From assembly GCA_910577735.1 (NCBI GenBank), contig CAJTOO010000014.1:76735-140734 (forward strand): a DNA stretch of 64,000 nt, in the 5' to 3' direction. The position numbers and the translations under genes were made by a program. The stretch's first letter is position 1. The number at the start of each line of letters is the position of its first letter. The notes beneath the pieces were generated by a model that saw only the letters and a list, made by a program, of their open reading frames with translations, did no database searches and had not been told where the DNA came from. This DNA comes from an uncultured Lachnospiraceae bacterium (lineage in GTDB: Bacteria; Bacillota; Clostridia; Lachnospirales; Lachnospiraceae). Of the stretch, positions 1 to 8,305 are shown piece by piece.

Positions 1-204
1 TTTAACATGACAGCTTCCATCATCGGCGCCTATGTAATCCAGTTCCTGACAACTACACTGTATAAGTTCCAGGTGCAGTCGGATGCACTTCCGGCATATA
101 AGGCTGTCGTCGTTATCGTTCTGGTGATAGTCAGCGCTCCTACCGTGAGAGAGTATTTCTCCTCCCTCACCAAGAAGATGAAACTGAGTAAGGAGGTGGC
201 ATAA
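1..204 (+). CDS. Sugar ABC transporter permease, C-terminal part only
   Basis: This is the last 67 codons of a gene that begins before the window; the frame is open from base 1 and ends at a TAA. It shows one hydrophobic helix (around AYKAVVVIVLVIVSAP) and then a basic cytoplasmic tail with SLTKKMKLSK. It lies one base before a second permease, whose ribosome binding site is inside its last codons, so the two form a translationally coupled pair. Pairs of this kind (YtfT/YjfF-like, BPD_transp_2 family) form the channel of pentose or galactofuranose importers. The pairing and family are inferred mostly from the neighbour, because too little of this protein is present for direct assignment. Confidence 0.7.
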   Translation, partial: FNMTASIIGAYVIQFLTTTLYKFQVQSDALPAYKAVVVIVLVIVSAPTVREYFSSLTKKMKLSKEVA

Positions 205-205
205 T

Positions 206-1279
206 ATGGCAAAGACAGATAAGAAAGCAGCACCGGCAGGCAATGGTCTGGCCAATAAGTTGCGCAATGCCAGCGACACAAACTTACTTCTCAGCATTAC
301 AGTTATCGTGTTCTTCCTGATGTATATCGGCGCTATTGTATTTCAGGGATCCGGTTTCTTAAAACCACAGACGTTTTTCAATATTTTAAATAACAATGCG
401 GCCCTGATTATTCTGGCATGCGGCCTGAGCCTTGTCATGATCACCGGCGGAATCGATATTTCCGTGGGCGGTATTACGGCATTGATCAGTATGTGCTGCG
501 CTGTGTATCTTGATTATAAGGGTGGTAATGTGTTTGTTTCCGTGCTGATTGCGTTGGCGATCGGTCTGGCATTTGGTCTTTTCCAGGGCTTCCTGGTAGC
601 CTATCTGGATATCCAGCCCTTTATCGTGACGCTGGCAGGTATGTTCTTTGCAAGAGGTATGACCACGATTGTAAATACCAAGCCCTTTAACGTAGAGAAT
701 GAGGCATTTAAAGCGCTGAAGATGACACGTATCATCATGCCCGGTATGGGTTCTGTGAATAAAAAGGGTGTGTACATCGATGCTTATGTGGAGATTGGCG
801 TGATCATTGCGATCCTTGTGGTAATCGTTATGTTCTGCCTGCTCAGATGGACCAAACTTGGCCGTTCTTTCTATGCGGTGGGCGGTAATATGCAAAGTGC
901 TCTGATGCTTGGTATCAATGTGAAGAGAACAAAGTTCATCTCGCATGTACTCTGCGGCCTTTTGGCAGGCATCGGTGGTTTCGTTTACTTCCTGCATGTG
1001 GGTTCCGGTTCGGCATCTCATGCGTCCGGTGCGGAGATGGATGCGATTGCTTCCTCCATCATCGGCGGTACGATGCTGACGGGTGGTGTAGGTAATATCG
1101 TCGGTACCTTCTTCGGCGTGTTATCTTTGAGTACGATTCAGAATGTTGTATCTTCTGCAGGTCTTGATGAGGCATGGTGGACGGGTATTACAAGAGCAGT
1201 TATGCTCTGCCTGTTCCTGTTGATACAGAGTGTGGTTATGTCTGCAAGAAAGAAGAGAATGGCAGAAGCCAAAAATTAA
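206..1279 (+). CDS. yjfF: YjfF-like sugar ABC transporter permease
   Basis: A 357-residue polytopic membrane protein of the ribose/galactofuranose permease family. The start is set by AAGGAGG nine bases upstream, inside the end of the preceding permease gene. Family marks include an ISVGG segment near residues 85-90, a GRSFYAVGGN stretch near residue 225, and a C-terminal region with DAIASSIIGGT and TGGVGN. The best remembered match is E. coli YjfF. It should pair with the upstream permease to form the channel; the binding protein and ATPase genes would lie before the window. The arabinose genes that follow suggest a pentose substrate such as L-arabinose, but this is inference. A terminator-like hairpin follows. 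Confidence 0.85.
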   Translation: MAKTDKKAAPAGNGLANKLRNASDTNLLLSITVIVFFLMYIGAIVFQGSGFLKPQTFFNILNNNAALIILACGLSLVMITGGIDISVGGITALISMCCAVYLDYKGGNVFVSVLIALAIGLAFGLFQGFLVAYLDIQPFIVTLAGMFFARGMTTIVNTKPFNVENEAFKALKMTRIIMPGMGSVNKKGVYIDAYVEIGVIIAILVVIVMFCLLRWTKLGRSFYAVGGNMQSALMLGINVKRTKFISHVLCGLLAGIGGFVYFLHVGSGSASHASGAEMDAIASSIIGGTMLTGGVGNIVGTFFGVLSLSTIQNVVSSAGLDEAWWTGITRAVMLCLFLLIQSVVMSARKKRMAEAKN

Positions 1280-1297
1280 TTTTGTGATACATACAAG

Positions 1298-1337
1298 CTG
1301 CCGGATCGGTGATATCCATTGCCGGCCGGCAGTTTTG
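1298..1337 (+). terminator. Intrinsic terminator after the permease pair
   Basis: A GC-rich stem (CTGCCGGATCGG paired with CCGGCCGGCAG, one bulge) is followed by TTTT. It closes the transporter operon before the chemoreceptor gene. Confidence 0.6.
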
Positions 1338-1464
1338 CATAAAAGAGCATCACCATAATTGATAACTTATTGAAGAAGCAGGTCTATTCTTCTATCTGAA
1401 AGTGTGTTATGATAAAATTACTCAGGGGTTTCGGAACACGGCAGATGGAAAGGAAGGACCTAAG

Positions 1465-3183
1465 ATGAAGAGGATAGGGGTTAAGTTTGCGTTGGCCATT
1501 ATGGTTCTTGCACTGATCGGGATTATTTCGCTGGGGATACTCGCGAACAGCCTGACAACAATTACAGCGGGAAGCCAGAAGGTCATGAATAATGAAGTGG
1601 AGAAGATTAATCTGATCCATGGAATTTATGAGCACTATCTGGATATGTACATGAATGTGTATGCACATATCAATGGGAAGCTTCTGAGAGTTATGGACAA
1701 AAAGGCAGAGGCGATTCTGGAAACAAGGGAAGAAATGTGGCAGTATATGGAGGAATATAAGGCCGGCATTGATTCACCGGAGGTGGAGGAAGTCTATGTT
1801 CTTTTAGAGAGCAGGCTGCATAATTTTGACAGTTATGTGGATGCGATCATTGAGGCCAGCAGAGGAAACGATAAGGACAGGGCCAATGCGCTCGTATCCA
1901 ACAACCTGGGCATGCTTAACAATACCATCGACTCCAATATGAACAAACTTCTCGAATTCTCTGCGGCAGAACTGGATGTAAGCAAGGCACAGCTGCGGCA
2001 GGAGGCGGAAGAGTCCTATACTGTGATCGTCGTGGTGATTGTCCTGCTTGTTGTGGCGGCGATTCTGATAACCATTATTGCAATCCGTCTGATTGTGGTT
2101 CCCATCCGTAAAATTGCAGTGGCGATCAACGGTATGATTGAGGATATCCACAATGGGAAAGGCAGTCTTACAGAGAGAGTGCCGGTACAGACCAAAGACG
2201 AGATCTCCACACTGGCCAGGGGAGTCAATGAGTTTTTAGATATCTTACAGGAAATGATAGGCGGCGTGATTTCCTGCAGTGAGGAAATTGATCTGCAGCA
2301 AAAGAGCGTCCATGATGTGGTGGAGGAGACCAATCAGAGTGCCAGCGAGACCTCCGCTACCATGCAGCAGCTTGCTGCCAGTATACAGGAAGTATCTGCC
2401 ACTGCGGCATATGTGAACGAGAATACCAGACAGGCGGAGGAATCCGTGAGCGAGATGGTCAACAGGGCTGTGAAAGGAACGGCGTTTGCAGAAGAAATCA
2501 GAAGCCGGGCCGAGAAACTCAGAAAACTTGCCCAGGACAGCAAAGAGACGGCAAGCGGTATGATTCGGGAGTTCGATGTGGCATTGCAGGCATCCATTGA
2601 GGACAGTCATCAGATAGAAAATATCGGTAATCTGACAGGGGATATCTTAAGCATTGCTGCCAAGACAAACCTGTTGGCTCTGAATGCATCCATTGAGGCG
2701 GCAAGAGCAGGAGAAGCCGGTAAGGGATTTGCAGTGGTGGCTGACGAGATTCGCGTGCTGGCAGATGGTTCTAAAGAGACAGCCAATAATATCCAGCAGA
2801 TTTCCAAAGGTGTTGTGGAAGCAGTCATGAAACTGGCAGATAATGCCAATAATCTGGTGAATTTCATCAATGAGAGGATTCTGCCGGACTATGAGATTCT
2901 GGAACAGACCGGTGAACAATATCTGCATGATTCCATCACAGTGGATCAGATGATGGTTGAGATGCGGGAATCCATGGAAAATATTGGCACAATGATGCGG
3001 GACGTGGCACAGTCCAATGATAATATCACCAACAATGTTCAGGAGAGCGCGCAGGGAGTTACGGGTATCGTTGGTAATACCACAGCGCTGGTCAATAATA
3101 TGCAGAACATTATAGGCGCACTGGATCAGGTGTCCAACGTAATCAGCCATTTGTCCGAACAGACGGCATGTTTTCAGGCCTGA
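1465..3183 (+). CDS. Methyl-accepting chemotaxis protein, membrane-bound
   Basis: A 572-residue chemoreceptor. The ATG at 1465 is chosen because GGAAGG lies just upstream and the protein then opens directly with a first membrane helix (residues about 7-29). A helical periplasmic-type sensor of about 155 residues follows, then a second helix near 186-210, a HAMP linker and the conserved cytoplasmic hairpin tip around residues 392-432 (NLLALNASIEAARAGEAG, then FAVVADEIR). The receptor would signal to CheA/CheW at the membrane. Its place between a sugar permease pair and araA suggests that it senses the same sugar or its binding protein; that link is inference from position alone. Confidence 0.88.
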   Translation: MKRIGVKFALAIMVLALIGIISLGILANSLTTITAGSQKVMNNEVEKINLIHGIYEHYLDMYMNVYAHINGKLLRVMDKKAEAILETREEMWQYMEEYKAGIDSPEVEEVYVLLESRLHNFDSYVDAIIEASRGNDKDRANALVSNNLGMLNNTIDSNMNKLLEFSAAELDVSKAQLRQEAEESYTVIVVVIVLLVVAAILITIIAIRLIVVPIRKIAVAINGMIEDIHNGKGSLTERVPVQTKDEISTLARGVNEFLDILQEMIGGVISCSEEIDLQQKSVHDVVEETNQSASETSATMQQLAASIQEVSATAAYVNENTRQAEESVSEMVNRAVKGTAFAEEIRSRAEKLRKLAQDSKETASGMIREFDVALQASIEDSHQIENIGNLTGDILSIAAKTNLLALNASIEAARAGEAGKGFAVVADEIRVLADGSKETANNIQQISKGVVEAVMKLADNANNLVNFINERILPDYEILEQTGEQYLHDSITVDQMMVEMRESMENIGTMMRDVAQSNDNITNNVQESAQGVTGIVGNTTALVNNMQNIIGALDQVSNVISHLSEQTACFQA

Positions 3184-3214
3184 CAATGGCATTTTACAGG
3201 ATTGGATAAGTTTA

Positions 3215-3240
3215 GGGGCTGCCTGATGGCGGCCCTTTTT
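3215..3240 (+). terminator. Intrinsic terminator after the chemoreceptor
   Basis: The stem GGGCTGCC/GGCGGCCC has a TGAT loop and one G-U pair, and is followed by TTTTT. Confidence 0.8.
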
Positions 3241-3271
3241 AAAACTATAAACAAATATGGAGGGTGATAGT

Positions 3272-4765
3272 ATGAACACAGTAAAGAACTACAAATTTTG
3301 GTTTTGTACAGGTTCTCAGGATTTATATGGAGATGAGTGCCTGAGGAAAGTAGCGGATCATTCTGCTAAGATTGTAGAGGGTCTGAATGCTTCCGGCAAT
3401 CTGCCTTTTGAGGTGGTATTAAAGCCTACACTGATCAGCCAGGCTTCTATCCGTCAGACATTTAACGATGCAAACAACGATTCCGAGTGTGCAGGCGTGA
3501 TCACATGGATGCACACATTCTCTCCGGCTAAAATGTGGATTCTTGGATTGAAAGAGTTTAGGAAACCCTTATGCCATCTGCATACACAGTTTAACGAAGA
3601 ACTTCCTTATGACACTATCGATATGGATTTCATGAACGAGAATCAGTCTGCGCATGGAGACAGAGAGTATGGGCATATCGTAAGCCGCATGGGCATCGAA
3701 CGCAAGATTATCGTAGGCCACTGGGCTAATGAGAACGTACAGAAGCAGCTGGGCAGCTGGATGCGCACAGCACTGGGCATCATCGAGTCTTCTCACATCC
3801 GTGTGTGCCGTTTCGGTGACAATATGAATAATGTAGCCGTGACAGAGGGCGATAAAGTAGAAGCACAGATCAAGTTTGGCTGGGAGATTGACCATTACTG
3901 CGTCAATGATCTGGTAGAGTATGTGGATGCAGTGCCGCAGGGTGAGGTCAATGCACTGGTAGACGAGTATTACAGCAAATATAAGATTATCGACGAGGGC
4001 AGGGACCTGGATGAGTTCAGGAAACATGTGGCAGTACAGGCACAGCAGGAGATTGGTATTGAAAAATTCCTGGTAGAGAATGATTATCATGCAATCGTGA
4101 CGCACTTCGGTATGCTGGGCGGTTTAAAACAGCTTCCGGGTCTTTCCATTCAGAGATTGATGGAGAAAGGCTATGGCTTCGGCGCTGAGGGAGACTGGAA
4201 AGTGGCGGCTATGGTCCGCATGATGAAATTGATGACAGCGGATATCAAGGATGCAAAGGGTACTTCCATGATGGAAGACTATACCTACAATCTGGTGCCC
4301 GGCAAAGAGGGTATCTTACAGGCGCATATGCTGGAAGTATGTCCTTCTGTGGCTGATGGCGAGATCGGCATTAAAGTCTGCCCGCTGTCCATGGGCAACA
4401 GGGAAGATCCTGCCCGTCTGGTATTTACCTCTAAGACAGGTCCGGCAGTGGCGTGTTCTTTAGTAGATCTGGGCACAAGGTTCAGACTGCTCATCAATGC
4501 AGTGGACTGCAAGAAGGTGGAGAAGCCTATGCCGAAACTGCCTGTGGGCACAGCATTCTGGACACCCCAGCCTAATATGGAAATTGGCGCTGCCGCATGG
4601 ATTCTGGCTGGCGGTGCACATCATACAGCGTTCTCTTATGATCTGAGTGTAGACCAGATGGTAGACTGGGCGGCAGCTATGGGCATCGAGAGTGTGGTGA
4701 TCGACAAGGATACCACGATCAGAGGCTTTAAAAACGAACTGAGATGGAATGAAGCATCCTTTTAA
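3272..4765 (+). CDS. araA: L-arabinose isomerase
   Basis: A 497-residue protein that converts L-arabinose to L-ribulose, the first step of the pathway encoded downstream. The ATG at 3272 follows GGAGGG with seven bases spacing; an upstream in-frame ATG has no ribosome binding site. Family segments are easy to read: KNYKFWFCTGSQDLYG at the N-terminus, TWMHTFSPAKMWI, LHTQFNEELPY, a GYGFGAEGDWK stretch near residue 304 carrying one metal-binding glutamate, MMEDYTY with another, HMLEVCPS, and GGAHHTAFSYDL near residue 448 with the C-terminal histidine. Length is normal for AraA. The FGGY kinase and araD follow in the same direction. Confidence 0.97.
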   Translation: MNTVKNYKFWFCTGSQDLYGDECLRKVADHSAKIVEGLNASGNLPFEVVLKPTLISQASIRQTFNDANNDSECAGVITWMHTFSPAKMWILGLKEFRKPLCHLHTQFNEELPYDTIDMDFMNENQSAHGDREYGHIVSRMGIERKIIVGHWANENVQKQLGSWMRTALGIIESSHIRVCRFGDNMNNVAVTEGDKVEAQIKFGWEIDHYCVNDLVEYVDAVPQGEVNALVDEYYSKYKIIDEGRDLDEFRKHVAVQAQQEIGIEKFLVENDYHAIVTHFGMLGGLKQLPGLSIQRLMEKGYGFGAEGDWKVAAMVRMMKLMTADIKDAKGTSMMEDYTYNLVPGKEGILQAHMLEVCPSVADGEIGIKVCPLSMGNREDPARLVFTSKTGPAVACSLVDLGTRFRLLINAVDCKKVEKPMPKLPVGTAFWTPQPNMEIGAAAWILAGGAHHTAFSYDLSVDQMVDWAAAMGIESVVIDKDTTIRGFKNELRWNEASF

Positions 4766-4773
4766 GCATGTAT

Positions 4774-4802
4774 GGACAGCGCATATGTTAAGTGCGCTGT
4801 CC
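4774..4802 (+). other. Intercistronic hairpin between araA and the kinase gene
   Basis: A perfect 10-bp inverted repeat, GGACAGCGCA paired with TGCGCTGTCC around a 9-base loop. There is no T-run, so it looks like an mRNA-stabilising or processing hairpin rather than a terminator. Confidence 0.55.
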
Positions 4803-4845
4803 TGAAGAAAGATATTTCATAGAAAGAAACAGCAGGAGGTATAAG

Positions 4846-6435
4846 ATGGGAGCAAAAGAAACGATTGCAAGTGGTAAATCTGTGTTGGGGATTGAGTTTG
4901 GCTCTACCCGCATTAAGGCAGTGCTGGTGGACGAGAATAACAAGCCCATTGCATCCGGAGCGCATGATTGGGAGAACAGGCTGGAGAACGGTATCTGGAC
5001 CTATAGCCTGGATGATATCTGGAACGGCTTACAGGATTGTTACAAGAAGCTGACAGAGGATGTGGAAGCGCAGTATGGCGAGAAGCTGACAAAGATCGGC
5101 GCTGTCGGATTCAGTGCGATGATGCATGGCTATATGGCTTTCAATGAGAAAGACGAGCTGATGGTACCCTTCCGCACATGGAGAAATACCATCACAGAGG
5201 AGGCTTCCAATAAGCTGACCACACTCTTTAACTATCACATTCCGCAGAGGTGGACGATCGCGCATCTGTATCAGGCTATTCTGAACGGGGAAGAGCATGT
5301 GGGTGACTTGAAGTTCGTGATCACGCTGGCAGGGTATATTCACTGGAAACTCACCGGGAAGAAAGTTGTGGGCGTGGGTGAGGCTTCCGGTATGTTCCCG
5401 ATTGACATTGCGACAGGGCAGTTCAATGAAAAGATGATTCAGCAGTTTGATGAGACTGTGGCAGATAAGAAGTACGGCTGGAAGTTAAAAGATGTTCTGC
5501 CTGAAGTCTATACGGCAGGAGAGCAGGCAGGAACCCTGACGGAAGAGGGAGCAAAACTCTTAGATCCCACAGGGACACTGCAGGCAGGTGTGCCGTTCTG
5601 TCCGCCGGAAGGGGATGCAGGTACAGGCATGGCAGCAACCAACAGCGTAGCGCAGCGTACCGGTAACGTGTCCGCAGGCACCAGCGTATTTGGTATGATC
5701 GTTATGGAGAAGGAACTGTCCAAAGTGTATGATGAGATTGATCTTGTGACTACGCCGGACGGCAGCCTGGTGGCTATGGTACATTGTAACAACTGTACCT
5801 CCGACTTGAATGCATGGGTGAACCTGTTCAAAGAATACTCGGAAGTAATGGGTATGAAGGTAGATATGAACGAACTCTACGGCAATCTTTACCGCAAAGC
5901 CCTGGAAGGGGATGATGACTGCGGCGGCCTGCTTGCGTATAACTATTTCTCTGGTGAGCATGTGACCGGTTTTAACGAGGGTCGGCCCTTGTTCGTGCGC
6001 ACACCCGATGCGAAATTTAACCTGGCAAACTTTATGAGGACACATCTCTTCACATCCCTGGGCGCTTTAAAGACCGGACTGGACATTCTCTTGAAAGAAG
6101 AGGACGTTCGTGTGGATGAGATCTTAGGACATGGCGGTCTGTTCAAGACGAAAGGTGTTGGTCAGAGCATTCTGGCGGCGGCCATTGATGCACCGGTAAG
6201 CGTTATGGAGACAGCCGGCGAAGGCGGCGCATGGGGTATCGCCCTGCTTGCTTCTTATATGATCAATAAAGGTGCGGACGAGAGTCTGGCAGCTTTCCTG
6301 GAAGATAAAGTCTTTGCAGGGCAGAAGGGCGAGAAGCTTGAGCCTGTAGAGAAGGATGTGAAGGGCTTCAATGAATTTATGAAACGCTACAGCGCTGGAC
6401 TTGCCATCGAGAGAGCGGCGGTGGAGAATACCTGA
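4846..6435 (+). CDS. FGGY-family carbohydrate kinase, probable L-ribulokinase
   Basis: A 529-residue sugar kinase. The start is the ATG after AGGAGGTATAAG. The N-terminal phosphate-binding loop reads GIEFGSTRIKAVLVD (about residues 15-29), followed by a substrate region with SAMMHGYMAF and PFRTWRNT. The C-terminal half has the second FGGY lobe with GNVSAGTSVFGMIV and GHGGLFKTKGVGQ. It lies between araA and araD, where an L-ribulose-phosphorylating enzyme is needed and no classical AraB is present, so ribulokinase is the expected reaction. The sequence is not a close AraB match by eye; homologues in Clostridia are often annotated only as FGGY or xylulokinase-like. Family is certain, substrate is inferred. 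Confidence 0.88.
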   Translation: MGAKETIASGKSVLGIEFGSTRIKAVLVDENNKPIASGAHDWENRLENGIWTYSLDDIWNGLQDCYKKLTEDVEAQYGEKLTKIGAVGFSAMMHGYMAFNEKDELMVPFRTWRNTITEEASNKLTTLFNYHIPQRWTIAHLYQAILNGEEHVGDLKFVITLAGYIHWKLTGKKVVGVGEASGMFPIDIATGQFNEKMIQQFDETVADKKYGWKLKDVLPEVYTAGEQAGTLTEEGAKLLDPTGTLQAGVPFCPPEGDAGTGMAATNSVAQRTGNVSAGTSVFGMIVMEKELSKVYDEIDLVTTPDGSLVAMVHCNNCTSDLNAWVNLFKEYSEVMGMKVDMNELYGNLYRKALEGDDDCGGLLAYNYFSGEHVTGFNEGRPLFVRTPDAKFNLANFMRTHLFTSLGALKTGLDILLKEEDVRVDEILGHGGLFKTKGVGQSILAAAIDAPVSVMETAGEGGAWGIALLASYMINKGADESLAAFLEDKVFAGQKGEKLEPVEKDVKGFNEFMKRYSAGLAIERAAVENT

Positions 6436-6442
6436 AATAATA

Positions 6443-6556
6443 GTGTGAGAAGAAGTTCTAAAGACGTCCCGACATTGGACGGGACGCCAAGAACTTCTAA
6501 GAGTTGCGTTGCAACTCCATCTCACACAGGAGAATACCTGAAATGCGGTATTCTCC
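6443..6556. other. Cloverleaf-like structured spacer between kinase and araD
   Basis: The spacer is almost entirely inverted repeats. An outer stem pairs 6443-6450 with 6520-6527 (GTGTGAGA/TCTCACAC). Inside it are a composite arm, 6451-6459 with 6490-6498 (AGAAGTTCT/AGAACTTCT) capped by CGTCCCG/CGGGACG, and a second arm, GAGTTGC-GTT-GCAACTC at 6501-6517. A separate 10-bp hairpin follows, GGAGAATACC/GGTATTCTCC at 6529-6556. There is no terminator T-run. It may be a structured RNA, an mRNA processing element or a dispersed chromosomal repeat. Confidence 0.6.
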
Positions 6557-6603
6557 GCACGAATCTCGACGGTTAGTTGAAGTGTAACGGAATGGAGGAA
6601 ACA

Positions 6604-7302
6604 ATGTTAGAAGAATTAAAGAAACGGGTCTATGAAGCGAATATGCTTCTTCCGAAATATGAACTGGTTACTTTTACCTGGGGCAATGTGAGTGAGATTG
6701 ACCGTGAGAGCGGGATCTTCGCCATTAAGCCAAGCGGTGTTGATTATGACAAACTGACACCCGATGACATGGTACTGATGGATTTAAACGGCAATAAGGT
6801 GGAAGGCAAATACAATCCTTCTTCCGATACGGCGACCCACCTGGAACTCTACAAAGCATATCCGGAGATTGGCGGCGTGGTACATACCCATTCTTCCTAT
6901 GCCACAAGCTGGGCACAGGCTGGCAGGAGCATTCCCTGCTACGGCACAACCCACGCAGACTATTTCTACGGTGAGATTCCCTGTCTGCGCTGCCTGAATG
7001 AGGATGAGATTGCGGATGCTTATGAGAAGAACACAGGTCTTTTGATCGTCAATGAGTTCAAGAGAATGGATAAAGACCCGGCGGCAGTACCTGCAGTATT
7101 GTGTAAGAATCACGGTCCCTTCTCCTGGGGTAAAGATGCCCATGAAGCAGTGCATAATGCAGTGGTGTTAGAGGAAGTTGCCAAGATGGCTTACCGTGCA
7201 GAGACTATCAATGCAAGGATACAGCCCGCTCCGCAAAAGCTGCAGGATAAGCATTATTACCGCAAGCACGGCGCCAATGCTTATTATGGACAGGGCAAAT
7301 AG
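6604..7302 (+). CDS. araD: L-ribulose-5-phosphate 4-epimerase
   Basis: A 232-residue class II aldolase-fold enzyme that turns L-ribulose-5-phosphate into D-xylulose-5-phosphate. The ATG at 6604 follows GGAGGAAACA. Visible motifs are TWGNVSEID near residue 23, IKPSGVDY, SSDTATHLELYKAYPEIGG, the zinc pair in HTHSSYATSW (His near 97 and 99), GTTHADYFYG, and a third zinc His in NHGPFSWG near residue 169. This matches the two-plus-one histidine pattern of AraD. It feeds the transketolase and rpe genes immediately downstream. Length is normal. Confidence 0.96.
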   Translation: MLEELKKRVYEANMLLPKYELVTFTWGNVSEIDRESGIFAIKPSGVDYDKLTPDDMVLMDLNGNKVEGKYNPSSDTATHLELYKAYPEIGGVVHTHSSYATSWAQAGRSIPCYGTTHADYFYGEIPCLRCLNEDEIADAYEKNTGLLIVNEFKRMDKDPAAVPAVLCKNHGPFSWGKDAHEAVHNAVVLEEVAKMAYRAETINARIQPAPQKLQDKHYYRKHGANAYYGQGK

Positions 7303-7370
7303 GAAATGAAACAAAAAGCATCAGGACCTGATCAAAGCAGATAGTTAAGGAAGATGCTGAAAAAAGTATG

Positions 7371-7405
7371 CCGGTGCGCAAGTTTATATAGTGACTTGCG
7401 CCCGG
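7371..7405 (+). terminator. Stem-loop before the transketolase genes
   Basis: CCGGTGCGCAAGT pairs with ACTTGCGCCCGG around a 10-base AT-rich loop, followed by TTGTGTT. It could end the ara transcript or act as an attenuator for the downstream tkt-rpe unit. Confidence 0.55.
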
Positions 7406-7465
7406 TTGTGTTATGATAGTGATGGTAGTAAAAGATACACAAATACATATCTATGGAGGTTGGCG

Positions 7466-8305
7466 ATGAACAAATTAGAGTTACAAAAAACAGCTAATGA
7501 AGTTCGCAAGGGTATCGTGACAGCGGTACATGGCGCTAAAGCGGGACATCCGGGCGGATCTTTGTCAGCGGCAGATATTTTTACTTACCTGTATTTCGAG
7601 GAGATGAACATCGATCCGAAGGAGCCCAAGAAAGCGGACAGAGACCGTTTCGTACTTTCTAAAGGACATACGGCTCCGGGCCTTTATTCCGTACTGGCGA
7701 ACAGAGGGTATTTCCCGGTAGAAGATTTAAAGACACTGCGCCACTTGGGTTCTTACCTGCAGGGACATCCCTGTATGCAGGAAACACCCGGTGTGGATAT
7801 GTCTTCCGGTTCCCTGGGACAGGGTATTTCCGCAGCAGTAGGAATGGCCCTTGCAGCGAAAATGGACAATAAATCTTACAGAACATATACACTTCTCGGC
7901 GATGGCGAGATTCAGGAAGGACAGGTCTGGGAGGCGGCTATGTTTGCCGGACATCGTAAACTTGACAATCTGGTAGTGATCGTAGACAATAACGGGCTGC
8001 AGATTGACGGTAAGATTGATGATGTATGTTCCCCCTATCCGATTGACAAGAAATTTGAGGCGTTTAATTTCCATGTAATCAACATTGACGGCAATGACTT
8101 TGACCAGATTGATGCTGCTTTCAAGGAAGCGAAAGAAACCAAGGGTATGCCCACTGCTATCGTTTGTAAGACAGTGAAAGGTAAAGGCGTTTCCTTCATG
8201 GAGAACAATGCAGGCTGGCATGGCAAGGCTCCTAACGACGAGGAGTATGCTACAGCAATGGCAGATCTTGAGAAGATCGGTGAAGAATTAGGAGGTGCAA
8301 ACTAA
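7466..8305 (+). CDS. tktN: Transketolase, N-terminal subunit
   Basis: A 279-residue subunit that carries the thiamine-diphosphate pyrophosphate-binding half of transketolase. The start at 7466 follows GGAGGTTGGCG. The motifs are GHPGGSLSAADI near residue 27, SKGHTAPGLY, GSLGQGISAAVGMA and the TPP motif GDGEIQEGQVWEA near residue 145, ending in the VIVDNNGLQ segment. The C-terminal half is encoded next, with the TAA and ATG overlapping by one base, so the two subunits are made together. Split transketolases are common in Clostridia and archaea. It uses the xylulose-5-phosphate produced by AraD. Confidence 0.95.
   Translation: MNKLELQKTANEVRKGIVTAVHGAKAGHPGGSLSAADIFTYLYFEEMNIDPKEPKKADRDRFVLSKGHTAPGLYSVLANRGYFPVEDLKTLRHLGSYLQGHPCMQETPGVDMSSGSLGQGISAAVGMALAAKMDNKSYRTYTLLGDGEIQEGQVWEAAMFAGHRKLDNLVVIVDNNGLQIDGKIDDVCSPYPIDKKFEAFNFHVINIDGNDFDQIDAAFKEAKETKGMPTAIVCKTVKGKGVSFMENNAGWHGKAPNDEEYATAMADLEKIGEELGGAN

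Noticed and set aside
386..1021. Long minus-strand open frame opposite the permease gene
   Set aside because: It is the shadow of a strongly coding plus-strand gene, has no ribosome binding site and reads as low-complexity His/Thr/Gln-rich protein. Similar shadows opposite many other genes were also left out.
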